From positions 248,001 to 312,000 of the forward strand of contig NZ_SLYD01000001.1 of the NCBI RefSeq assembly GCF_004340945.1: a DNA stretch of 64,000 nucleotides, given 5' to 3'. Under the pieces are notes generated by a model, which saw only the letters and a list, made by a program, of their open reading frames with translations, searched no databases and was not told where the DNA came from. Position numbers and translations under genes: made by a program. Positions 9,064 to 17,002 of this stretch are shown piece by piece. The DNA comes from Sphingomonas sp. PP-F2F-A104-K0414. Lineage in GTDB: Bacteria; Pseudomonadota; Alphaproteobacteria; Sphingomonadales; Sphingomonadaceae. Position 1 is the first letter of the stretch, and the number at the start of each line of letters is the position of its first letter.

Positions 9064-10745
9064 GCGTCCACTCCCCTCGCCTCCGTCGCTGCGGCCTTTG
9101 CGGCCTCTTCTGCGACAAGCTCCTTTTTGGAGAGCTTGCCGATCAGCGTCTTGGGGAGACTGTCGCGGATTTCGACCTCGCGGGGAAGCTCGATCTTGCT
9201 GATCTTGTCGCGAAGAAAATCGCGCAGTTCTAGCGGGGTAGCGACCGCACCTTCGGCCAGCACGACGAACGCCTTGGGGGCCTGGCCGCGGTATTTGTCG
9301 GGCACGCCGATGACCACCGCTTCGAGCACCGCGGGATGTTCGTACAGCGCCTCCTCGATCACGCGCGGATAGACGTTGTAGCCGCCGGCGAGGATCAAAT
9401 CCTTGATCCGGTCGACGATGAACAGATAGCCGTCTTCGTCGAGGTGCCCGACATCGCCGGTGCGCAGCGCCCCGTCAGCGAACAGGTCCGCGGTGGCGGC
9501 GGGCTTGTGCCAATAGCCCTGCGTGATCTGGGGCCCGCGTGCGCAGATCTCGCCATTCTCGCCGATCGGCAGCAGCCGCGTCGGGTCCTCGCGGTCGCGG
9601 ATCTCGATCGTCGTGCCGGGAAAGGGCAGCCCCGCGGAGCCGGGCTTGTTGAGGCCATCGATCGGATTGCACGTAATGATCGGCGAAGCCTCCGACAGGC
9701 CATAGCCCTCGCACAGCTTCGCGCCGGTCGCCGCCTCGAACGCGATCCGCACCTCCGCCGGCAGCGGCGCACCACCCGAGATGCACGCGTGGATCGAGGA
9801 CAGGTCGATCGTCTGCGTTTCGGCGGCGGTGGTGATCGCGGCATAGATCGTTGGGACCGCGGGGAAATAGCTTGGCCTAGTGCGTGCGATCGTCTTGAGC
9901 AGCTGACCGAGTTCGAAGCGCGGCATAAGGATCATTTCTGCGCCCGCGCGGATCGAATAGGTCAGCACTGTCGTCAGCGCGAAGACGTGGAACAGCGGCA
10001 GCGCGCCGAGCACCCGGTCCTGATGGGGCTGCTCGCCGCCGACGAACACCATCATCGCATCGGCGTTCGACACCAGATTGGCATGGCTGAGCATCGCCGC
10101 CTTGGGCTCGCCGGTGGTGCCGCCGGTATATTGCAGCACCGCGACTTCGGTCGGCGACACCGCGACCGGGACCGGCGCGCCCTTCGCCTTCAACAGCGAA
10201 TCGAACGTGCAATGGCGCGCGTCGCTCGGGGCGTGGCCGATCTCGGCGCGTTTGAAGAGGCGGTAGGCGATCGACTTCAGCGTCGGCAACGCACCGGCGA
10301 TCGGGCAGGTGATGACGTGCTTCACGCCCATCTGCCCGGCGACCTTCAGCACACGCGCGTGGATTTCGGCGATGTCGCAGGTGGCGATGATCGTCGCGCC
10401 CGAATCCTCGAGCAGATGCGCCAGCTCGCGCTCTACATAGAGCGGGTTGACGTTGACGACGATGCCGCCGGCCTTGAGGATCGCGAAGAACAGGATCGGG
10501 TAATAGGGCGTGTTCGGCAGGCACAGCGCAACCCGGGTCCCCTTCACGACGCCGAGATCCTGAAGCCCGCGGGCGGCCCGATCGACCGACTCGCCGAGTT
10601 CGGCATAGGTCAGGGTCCGGCCCATGAAGTCGAGGACGTTGCGCGATCCGAACCGGCGGACCGACGCGTCGAGCATGTCGCCCAGCAGCCGTGGCTCGCC
10701 CTGCAACGGCACACCGATCGCTTTGCCCCCGGAAGTGTCCTGCAT
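9060..10745 (-). CDS. fadD: Long-chain fatty acid--CoA ligase
   Basis: Activates fatty acids to acyl-CoA with ATP, the entry step of beta-oxidation; about 561 residues. Adenylate-forming motifs are clear: YTGGTTGEPKAAMLSH, GYGLSEASP, RTGDVGHLDEDGYLFIVDRIKD and the C-terminal PKTLIGKLSKKEL lysine. I chose the ATG at 10743-10745 because GGAGAG lies 6 bases upstream; in-frame ATGs at 10776-10778 and between them are alternatives but have poorer ribosome binding sites and the first lies almost on the operator. It is followed without gap by the LiuR-like regulator and is divergent from fadA/fadN. Chain-length specificity is not visible. Confidence 0.93.
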   Translation of the reverse strand: MQDTSGGKAIGVPLQGEPRLLGDMLDASVRRFGSRNVLDFMGRTLTYAELGESVDRAARGLQDLGVVKGTRVALCLPNTPYYPILFFAILKAGGIVVNVNPLYVERELAHLLEDSGATIIATCDIAEIHARVLKVAGQMGVKHVITCPIAGALPTLKSIAYRLFKRAEIGHAPSDARHCTFDSLLKAKGAPVPVAVSPTEVAVLQYTGGTTGEPKAAMLSHANLVSNADAMMVFVGGEQPHQDRVLGALPLFHVFALTTVLTYSIRAGAEMILMPRFELGQLLKTIARTRPSYFPAVPTIYAAITTAAETQTIDLSSIHACISGGAPLPAEVRIAFEAATGAKLCEGYGLSEASPIITCNPIDGLNKPGSAGLPFPGTTIEIRDREDPTRLLPIGENGEICARGPQITQGYWHKPAATADLFADGALRTGDVGHLDEDGYLFIVDRIKDLILAGGYNVYPRVIEEALYEHPAVLEAVVIGVPDKYRGQAPKAFVVLAEGAVATPLELRDFLRDKISKIELPREVEIRDSLPKTLIGKLSKKELVAEEAAKAAATEARGVDA

Positions 10746-10791
10746 CTCGCTCTCCATTACTCGATGTGCGTAAGCCATATTGTCGGCCGCT

Positions 10792-10811
10792 TCACCTTGA
10801 CGTAAAGGTGA
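10792..10811. promoter_or_regulatory. 20-bp palindrome, probable LiuR-like operator
   Basis: TCACCTTGACGTAAAGGTGA has 18 of 20 positions symmetrical around a central ACGT, with arms TCACCTT and AAGGTGA. It lies between divergent fadD and fadA. MerR-family LiuR sites have a similar length and an ACGT-type centre with CTT/AAG flanks. The embedded TTGACG (10797-10802) could serve as a -35 element toward fadA, so binding would block or modulate both promoters. Confidence 0.7.
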
Positions 10812-10876
10812 GGTATCGCACCTTAAGGGTAACCCGCAAGCGTTAACCGGGTCGACCGCAATATGAGAGGATCATC

Positions 10877-12013
10877 GTGACCAACGTCGTCATCGCCGGG
10901 TACGCCCGTTCGCCGTTCCACCTCGCCGGCAAGGGCGAGCTCGCCCGCGTCCGTCCGGACGATCTCGCCGCGCAGACGATTCGCGGGTTGCTCGACATGA
11001 CCGGCGTCGATCCCGCCGAGATCGAGGACATCATCCTCGGCTGCGCCTTCCCCGAGGGCGAGCAGGGCCTCAACGTCGCCAAGCTGATCGCGCAGATCGC
11101 CGACCTGCCGATCTCGGTCGGCGGCATGACGGTCAACCGGTTCTGCGGATCGTCGATGAGCGCGATCCACATCGCCTATGGCCAGATCGCGGTCGGCGCG
11201 GGCGAGGCGTTCATCTGCGCAGGGCTCGAGTCGATGAGCCGCGTGCCGATGGGCGGCTACAACCCCCTCCCCAACCCCGCGCTCGCGAAGAAGAGCGCCG
11301 GCGCGTACATGGGCATGGGCGAGACCGCCGAGAACGTCGCGCGGCAGTACCAGATCACGCGCGCCGAGCAGGATGCGTTCGCGGTGAAGAGCCAGGACAA
11401 GGCCGCCGCAGCGCGTGCCGATGGCCGCTTGTCGGACGAGATCGTGACGATCCAGACCAAGGCGGGCCCGGTCAGCCAGGACGGCACCATCCGCGCCGGC
11501 ACGACCACCGAAGCGCTCGCCGGCCTGAAGCCTGCGTTCAGCGCGGAGGGCTCGGTGACCGCCGGCACGTCTTCGCCGCTGACCGATGGCGCGTCTGCGG
11601 TGCTGGTCACCTCGGAAGAGTTCGCCAAGAAGCACGGGCTGACGATTCTCGCACGGATCAAGTCGATCGGCGTGTCGGGTTGCGCGCCCGAGACGATGGG
11701 GCTTGGCCCGATCGGTGCGTCGAAGAAGGCGCTGGAACGTGCCGGGATCACCGTCGCGGACCTCGATGTGGTCGAGATCAACGAGGCGTTTGCGAGCCAG
11801 GCGATCGCCTGCATCCGCGACCTCGGCCTGAAGGACGAGACGATCAACCTCGACGGCGGCGCGATCGCGATCGGCCATCCGCTCGGCGCGACCGGCGCTC
11901 GGATCGTCGGCAAGGCGGCGTCGCTGCTGGCGCGCGAGGGCGGCCGCTATGCGCTGGCAACGCAGTGCATCGGCGGCGGTCAGGGCATCGCAACGGTGCT
12001 GGAGCGCGCATGA
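10877..12013 (+). CDS. fadA: Acetyl-CoA acyltransferase (3-ketoacyl-CoA thiolase)
   Basis: Cleaves 3-ketoacyl-CoA with CoA to acetyl-CoA in the last step of beta-oxidation; 378 residues. The GTG start at 10877 has GAGAGG 6 bases upstream. The acyl-accepting cysteine is Cys90 in NRFCGSS, the catalytic histidine is His334 in GHPLG, and the second cysteine is Cys364 in TQCIGGGQG, all in thiolase order. Its TGA overlaps the ATG of the downstream multifunctional protein (ATGA), so the two should be made together as a trifunctional-type pair. Confidence 0.94.
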   Translation: MTNVVIAGYARSPFHLAGKGELARVRPDDLAAQTIRGLLDMTGVDPAEIEDIILGCAFPEGEQGLNVAKLIAQIADLPISVGGMTVNRFCGSSMSAIHIAYGQIAVGAGEAFICAGLESMSRVPMGGYNPLPNPALAKKSAGAYMGMGETAENVARQYQITRAEQDAFAVKSQDKAAAARADGRLSDEIVTIQTKAGPVSQDGTIRAGTTTEALAGLKPAFSAEGSVTAGTSSPLTDGASAVLVTSEEFAKKHGLTILARIKSIGVSGCAPETMGLGPIGASKKALERAGITVADLDVVEINEAFASQAIACIRDLGLKDETINLDGGAIAIGHPLGATGARIVGKAASLLAREGGRYALATQCIGGGQGIATVLERA

Positions 12014-14331
12014 TGGTCGACGCTGTGAAAAAGGTCTGCGTCATTGGCGCTGGCGTCATGGGCGCAGGCATCGCGGCGCAGGTCGCCAACGCCGGCATCC
12101 CGGTGTTGCTGCTCGATATCGTACCCCGCGAGGGTGACGACCGCGATGCAGTGGCCAAGGGCGCGGTCGCCAAGATGCTCAAGACCGACCCCGCCCCCTT
12201 CATGTCGAAGCGGGCGGCCAAGCTGGTCGAGACGGGCAACATCGACGATCACCTCGACCGGGTCGCCGAGTGCGACTGGATCGTCGAGGCGATCGTCGAG
12301 CGGCTCGACATCAAGCAGGCGCTCTATGCCAAGCTCGAAGCGCTGAAGCGTCCGGGCACCGCGGTGTCGTCGAACACCTCGACGATCCCGCTCGGCAACC
12401 TCGTCGAGGGACGCTCGGACCAGTTCAAGGCCGACTTCCTGATCACGCACTTCTTCAACCCGCCGCGCTACATGCGGCTGGTCGAGATCGTCCGCGGTGA
12501 GCATACCGACATCGCGGTCGCGGAGAAGGTCGAAGATTTCGTCGATCGCTTCATGGGCAAGCGGATCGTTCGCGCGAAGGACACGCCGGGGTTCATCGCC
12601 AACCGCATCGGCACCTACTGGCTGGCGATCGCGATCAACGCGGCGATGGACCAGGGGCTGACCGTCGAGGAGGCGGACCAGATCGGCGGGCGGCCCATGG
12701 GCGTGCCGAAGACCGGTATCTTCGGGCTGGTCGACCTCGTGGGCGTCGATCTGATGCCTTTGCTGTCCAAGAGCCTGTCGTCCACGCTGCCGGCCGGCGA
12801 TCCTTATTTCGATACGGTGCGCGAGTTGCCGTTGGTCGACAAGATGATCGCGGAAGGGTTCACCGGCCGCAAGGGCAAGGGTGGCTTCTATCGCTTCGAC
12901 AAGGCGACGCGGACCAAGCTGTCGCTCGATCTCGCGACTGGTGAGTACCGTGCGGAAGCGAAGCCCGCTGAGCTGCCAGGCAAGACCGGCAAGGAACTCG
13001 CGGCGCTGATCGCGGAGCCGGGCAAGATCGGCACCTATGCATGGACGATACTCGGCAGCGTCTTGTCTTACGCAGCGATGCTCGTTGGTGAAGCGGCGGA
13101 CGATATCGTCGCGATCGATGACGCGATGAAGCTCGGCTATAACTGGAAATACGGGCCGTTCGAGCTGATCGACCGGATGGGTCCCGGCGTGCTCGCCGCG
13201 CGCCTCGCCGAGGAAGGTCGCGACGTTCCTGCGATCCTGACGACCGCCGGCGATCTTCCGTTCTACCGCGTCGAGAACGGCCAGCGTCAGTATCTCACGT
13301 CTGACGGTAACTATGCCGACGTGCCGCGCGCGGACGGCGTCGAACTGCTGGAGGACATCAAGCTCCGCTCGCAGCCGATCCTCCAGAACCTGTCGGCTTC
13401 GCTCTGGGATGTCGGCGACGGCGTCGCGGCGCTCGAATTCCACACCAAGATGAACGCGCTCGACGATCAGGTCGTGGCGCTCATCAACGAGGCGATCCCG
13501 GTCGTCCGCGAGTGGTTCAAGGCGCTGGTGGTGTATAACGAAGCCTCGAACTTCTCGGCGGGTGCGAACCTCGGCGCAGCGATGTTCGCGGTCGGGGCGG
13601 GCCTTTGGGACATGGTCGAGGCTAGCGTCTCGGGTGGTCAGCAGGCATACAAGGCGCTCAAATACGCGCCTTTCCCGGTCGTCAGCGCGCCTGCCGGGCT
13701 CGCGCTCGGCGGCGGGTGCGAGATCCTGCTCCACTCCGATGCGGTGCAGGCGCATGCCGAGACCTATGCAGGGCTCGTCGAGTGCGGCGTCGGGCTGGTT
13801 CCCGGCTGGGGTGGCAATGGCGAGATGCTAGACCGCTGGACCAAGTCGCGGACGCTGCCGAACGGGCCGATGCCGGTGCTGACCAAGGTGTTCCAGGCTG
13901 TTTCCACCGCGCAGGTCGCCAAGTCGGCGGCGGAGGCGAAGGAGATGATGATCCTGCGCAAGGACGACGGCATCACGATGAACCGCGACCGGTTGCTGGC
14001 CGATGCAAAGGCCAAGGCGTTGTCGCTGGTCGAGGGTTATGCGGCACCGGAGAAGCCGACCTTCCGCCTTGCCGGCGAGAGCGGCTGGACGGGGCTGAAC
14101 ATGGCGGTGGCGGACTTCCACAAGAAGGGGATGGCGACCGAGTACGACCTCGTCGTCGCGGATCGCCTTGCGGAAGTGCTGACTGGCGGCGAAGCCGATC
14201 TGGTTGACACCGTGACCGAGGACCAGTTGCTCGACCTCGAGCGCGCGGCGTTCATGTCAAGCGTCAAGGATCCGCGCACCCAGGCCCGCGTCGTCCACAT
14301 GCTGCAGACGGGCAAGCCGCTACGCAACTGA
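12010..14331 (+). CDS. 3-hydroxyacyl-CoA dehydrogenase/enoyl-CoA hydratase, FadN type
   Basis: Bifunctional beta-oxidation enzyme, 773 residues: hydrates enoyl-CoA and oxidises 3-hydroxyacyl-CoA with NAD. Domain order is dehydrogenase first (GAGVMGAGIAAQVANAG at residues 12-28, ITHFFNPP, TPGFIANRIG) and crotonase-like hydratase last (oxyanion-hole segments NFSAGANLG and PAGLALGGGCE, then VECGVGLVPGWGG). This order is that of Bacillus FadN rather than Escherichia coli FadB, where the hydratase is N-terminal. The first of two tandem ATGs overlaps the fadA stop. A palindromic repeat lies directly after the stop. Confidence 0.94.
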   Translation: MMVDAVKKVCVIGAGVMGAGIAAQVANAGIPVLLLDIVPREGDDRDAVAKGAVAKMLKTDPAPFMSKRAAKLVETGNIDDHLDRVAECDWIVEAIVERLDIKQALYAKLEALKRPGTAVSSNTSTIPLGNLVEGRSDQFKADFLITHFFNPPRYMRLVEIVRGEHTDIAVAEKVEDFVDRFMGKRIVRAKDTPGFIANRIGTYWLAIAINAAMDQGLTVEEADQIGGRPMGVPKTGIFGLVDLVGVDLMPLLSKSLSSTLPAGDPYFDTVRELPLVDKMIAEGFTGRKGKGGFYRFDKATRTKLSLDLATGEYRAEAKPAELPGKTGKELAALIAEPGKIGTYAWTILGSVLSYAAMLVGEAADDIVAIDDAMKLGYNWKYGPFELIDRMGPGVLAARLAEEGRDVPAILTTAGDLPFYRVENGQRQYLTSDGNYADVPRADGVELLEDIKLRSQPILQNLSASLWDVGDGVAALEFHTKMNALDDQVVALINEAIPVVREWFKALVVYNEASNFSAGANLGAAMFAVGAGLWDMVEASVSGGQQAYKALKYAPFPVVSAPAGLALGGGCEILLHSDAVQAHAETYAGLVECGVGLVPGWGGNGEMLDRWTKSRTLPNGPMPVLTKVFQAVSTAQVAKSAAEAKEMMILRKDDGITMNRDRLLADAKAKALSLVEGYAAPEKPTFRLAGESGWTGLNMAVADFHKKGMATEYDLVVADRLAEVLTGGEADLVDTVTEDQLLDLERAAFMSSVKDPRTQARVVHMLQTGKPLRN

Positions 14332-14338
14332 CCCTGTT

Positions 14339-14408
14339 TCCCCGCGAAAGCGGGGGCCCAGGATCAAGCAGCGCCGCGTTCGTTGCCCTGGGCCCCCGCG
14401 TGCGCGGA
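14339..14408. repeat. Palindromic repeat after fadN-type gene
   Basis: Arms near 14340-14366 and 14383-14407 pair through CCCCGCG...CGGGGGCCCAGG and its inverse CCCTGGGCCCCCGCG...CGCGG. The GGGGGCCCAG core relates it to the repeat at 8503-8600. Lying 10 bases after a stop codon, it may also act as a transcription terminator or mRNA-stabilising hairpin. Confidence 0.65.
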
Positions 14409-14498
14409 GGAACGATAAGTCCATGAAAACTTTTCACCCGCTGGAATCGGTAAGAAGACTTGACTTGTCTTCGTACAATTCTAGTCGGGACCAATAAC

Positions 14499-14512
14499 TG
14501 CCGTATACGGCA
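14499..14512. promoter_or_regulatory. Perfect 14-bp palindrome, possible operator (site 1)
   Basis: TGCCGTATACGGCA is fully symmetrical. It shares the half-site CCGTA/TACGG with a second inverted repeat 58 bases downstream, upstream of the DUF2147 gene. No regulator can be named. Confidence 0.4.
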
Positions 14513-14556
14513 ACAAGGTAGCGATAACGTCGACGACCTGACGAGACATTCGGTGA

Positions 14557-14570
14557 CCGTACGCATACGG
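14557..14570. promoter_or_regulatory. Inverted repeat, possible operator (site 2)
   Basis: CCGTA-CGCA-TACGG repeats the half-sites of the palindrome at 14499-14512 with a 4-base centre, 32 bases before the DUF2147 start codon. Confidence 0.38.
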
Positions 14571-14602
14571 CGCCATCAAACGACACTAGGAGAGGATAGA
14601 AG

Positions 14603-15013
14603 ATGTCCCTGTTGATTATCGGTGCTCTGCTCGCTGGCGCTTCCGCGACGCCCGAGACCGTCATCGGTCGCTGGAAGACCGAGACGCACAACGCCATCGT
14701 CGAGATCGCCCGCTGCGGCCCGTCGATCTGCGGCAAGATCCTCACCTCCGACGCACTCCGCGCCAATCCTTCGATGAAGGACGCGAACAACTCGAACACT
14801 GCGCTGCGCAATCGCCCGATCCAGGGCATGCAGATGCTGAGCGGGTTCAAGCCCGACAAGGACGGCGTCTGGAGCAGCGGGCAGGTCTACAATGCCGAGG
14901 ACGGCAAGACCTATAGCGGCAAGATCACGCCACTCGGTGCGAACCAGCTGAAGCTGCGCGGCTGCGTGTTCTTCCCGCTCTGCAAGACGCAGACCTGGAC
15001 GCGCGTGCGCTGA
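14603..15013 (+). CDS. DUF2147 family secreted protein
   Basis: Small exported protein of 136 residues with a short hydrophobic N-terminus (MSLLIIGALLAGASA) and the compact DUF2147 beta fold: GRWKTETHNAIVEIARCG, ICGKI, YNAEDGKTYSGKI and a C-terminal LRGCVFFPLCKTQTWTRV. The four cysteines probably form two disulphides (two in CGPSICG, two near the end). AGGAGAGG precedes the ATG by a good distance. The molecular function of the family is not established. It is 56 bases upstream of the FadL-like porin and probably co-transcribed with it. Confidence 0.85.
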   Translation: MSLLIIGALLAGASATPETVIGRWKTETHNAIVEIARCGPSICGKILTSDALRANPSMKDANNSNTALRNRPIQGMQMLSGFKPDKDGVWSSGQVYNAEDGKTYSGKITPLGANQLKLRGCVFFPLCKTQTWTRVR

Positions 15014-15069
15014 GGCCACGCCTCCGCCTTCGCCTTCCCCCTATCAGTACAGCTTTCAGGACCTTACCC

Positions 15070-16374
15070 ATGACAGTTCGCAACAAAGCTCCGCTTCTCG
15101 CGGTATCCGCTCTCGTGTCCGCCTTCGGCTTCGCCAGCACCGCCTATGCCGACGCATTCTATCTCCAGGCGCAGTCCGCACGCGGCGCAGGCCGTGCGTT
15201 CTCGGGCGAAGGCGCCGACACAGGTCCTGACTCGCTGTGGTGGAACCCGGCCGCGATCGCCGGCATCCGCGACGGCAGCGCGACGCTCAGCGCGTCCGCA
15301 ATTTTGCCGAAGGGCGACGTGGTCGACACCGGCACGCGGATCTGCCGCCCAGGCCAGGCCTGCACCGGGATCAGCGGCCAGTCGAACTCGCGCGATCCGA
15401 TCAACAAAGGTGTCGTGCCATCGGGGTCGATCGCCTATCCGCTGAACGACCGGATCGCCGTCGGCCTCGCGGTGACCTCGCCGTTCAGCTTCACAACCAA
15501 CTATGATGGGGATAGCTGGGCCCGCTACAGCGCCGACAAGACGCGGCTGCGGACGATCGATATCCAGCCGTCGGTCGGTATCGTCGTGACCGACTGGCTC
15601 CGCGTCGGTGGTGCGCTGAACGTCGAATATACCGACGCAACGCTTAGCAACGCGCTCCCCAACCTTTCCGCGGCGCTGCCCGATGGTCGCCAGGAACTGA
15701 GCGGCGACGGTTGGGACTTCGGCTGGACCGCGGGCGTACAGCTCCACAACGACTTCGCGACGGTCGGCGTTAGCTACAAGTCGAGCATCCGGCACAATCT
15801 GAAGGGTGATCTCACCGTCAGCGGCCTCGTCGGTCCGCTTGCGTCATCGAACACGACCGTGTCGGGCGCCAAGGCTGCCTTCAACACCCCGGGTCAGGTG
15901 ATCGTCGCAGGCCGGTTCCGCGGTACCGACAAGCTGACGCTCAACGCGCAGGTCGTCGCGTACAATTGGAGCAAGTTCGACACGATCGATCTCGGCGCAC
16001 CGCTGAACACCGCGATCCCCGAGAACTACATGGACAGCTGGAGCCTCGCGGGCGGCCTCGACTATGACGTCACGCCGAAGCTCACCGTGCGGGCAGGTCT
16101 GCAGCGCACCAAGTCGCCGACGCAGGACGGCTCGCGCGACGCACGCGTGCCCGACGCCGATCGCTGGACCTATGCAGCGGGTGGCTCGTACCAGCTGTCG
16201 CCGCACATCGCGCTCGACGCCGCCGCGCAATATGTTGACTTCGAGAACACGACGATCGACCGCATCACGGCGGCGTATGTCGGCACCGCCGCGCAGACCA
16301 ACATCCTGACATCGGGTGCGCTGCGCAACGCCTCGGCGGTCGTGCTGTCGCTCGGCGGACGTGTGAGCTTCTGA
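15070..16374 (+). CDS. FadL/OmpP1-type outer-membrane porin
   Basis: Outer-membrane beta-barrel for uptake of long-chain fatty acids or other hydrophobic compounds, 434 residues. A signal peptide ends at AYA (about residue 27), followed by the FadL hatch signature (FYLQAQSARGAGRAFSGEG, SLWWNPAAIAGI) and repeated amphipathic strands to a C-terminal ...GGRVSF. Together with the nearby fadD, fadA and FadN-type genes it completes a route from uptake to oxidation of fatty acids. Aromatic hydrocarbons are also substrates of this family, so the exact ligand is open. Confidence 0.92.
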   Translation: MTVRNKAPLLAVSALVSAFGFASTAYADAFYLQAQSARGAGRAFSGEGADTGPDSLWWNPAAIAGIRDGSATLSASAILPKGDVVDTGTRICRPGQACTGISGQSNSRDPINKGVVPSGSIAYPLNDRIAVGLAVTSPFSFTTNYDGDSWARYSADKTRLRTIDIQPSVGIVVTDWLRVGGALNVEYTDATLSNALPNLSAALPDGRQELSGDGWDFGWTAGVQLHNDFATVGVSYKSSIRHNLKGDLTVSGLVGPLASSNTTVSGAKAAFNTPGQVIVAGRFRGTDKLTLNAQVVAYNWSKFDTIDLGAPLNTAIPENYMDSWSLAGGLDYDVTPKLTVRAGLQRTKSPTQDGSRDARVPDADRWTYAAGGSYQLSPHIALDAAAQYVDFENTTIDRITAAYVGTAAQTNILTSGALRNASAVVLSLGGRVSF

Positions 16375-16382
16375 TGTCGGAC

Positions 16383-16425
16383 GGGGTGCGTCGCCGGTAG
16401 CGGCGCACCACAAAGCCGGCACCCC
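16383..16425. terminator. Hairpin after fadL-like gene
   Basis: GGGGTGC (16383-16389) pairs with GCACCCC (16419-16425), enclosing a second CGCCG/CGGCG stem, just past the porin stop codon. There is no T-run, so this is only a possible terminator. Confidence 0.3.
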
Positions 16426-16500
16426 GGACTGAGGTGGGTAACAGAGGCGCACGGTGCTCCGCATCTTGCACAAGGCTGCCGACGCCCCACTTCCACAGCC

Positions 16501-16998
16501 ATGGTAAGCTTATATTTGGCGGCGCTGTTGATGGCGCCGAGCGCGGCTGTCCGGCCGATCGGCCCGGACGCTGCACAGTGCGCGCCCGGTAGCGCCCATC
16601 CCGCGCTTCTGGTCGAGGTCACCGGTTTCAAGTCGCGCGCCGGGACCGTCCGCGTGCGCGTGTTCGGTGGTGCGCCGTCGAGCTATTTCGACAAGAAGCA
16701 TGCGTTGCTGCGGACTGAGATCGCCGTACCGCGTGACGGCATCGTCGCGGTCTGCATGCCGGTCGCGCGGCCTGGCGTGTATGCGGTCGACGTTCGCCAC
16801 GACTATAATGCGAACGGCAAGACCGATCGCAGCGACGGCGGTGGCGCATCGGGCAACCCGCACGTGACGTTGTTCGACATGCTGTTCTCGCGCAAACCAG
16901 ATCCAAAAACCGTTCAGGTCCGCGTCGGGAACGGTATGACGGTCGTCCCCGTGACGCTCACCTATCTCCAGGGCGGGTCGCTCAAGCCGATCCGCTAG
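16501..16998 (+). CDS. DUF2141 family exported protein
   Basis: 165 residues with an N-terminal hydrophobic signal (MVSLYLAALLMAPSAAV) and a DUF2141 beta-sandwich: LLVEVTGFKSRAGTVRVRVF, the aspartate-rich VRHDYNANGKTD (near residue 100) and GNPHVTLFDMLFS. The DYNANGKTD segment resembles a calcium-binding loop. Function of the family is unknown; members are common in Sphingomonadaceae. It ends four bases before the convergent TonB receptor. Confidence 0.8.
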   Translation: MVSLYLAALLMAPSAAVRPIGPDAAQCAPGSAHPALLVEVTGFKSRAGTVRVRVFGGAPSSYFDKKHALLRTEIAVPRDGIVAVCMPVARPGVYAVDVRHDYNANGKTDRSDGGGASGNPHVTLFDMLFSRKPDPKTVQVRVGNGMTVVPVTLTYLQGGSLKPIR

Positions 16999-17002
16999 GA
17001 CA

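Noticed and set aside
11980..13755. 591-codon minus-strand frame antisense to the FadN-type gene
   Set aside because: Long antisense frames are expected at this GC content; composition is rich in Arg, Asp and His without a recognisable fold.
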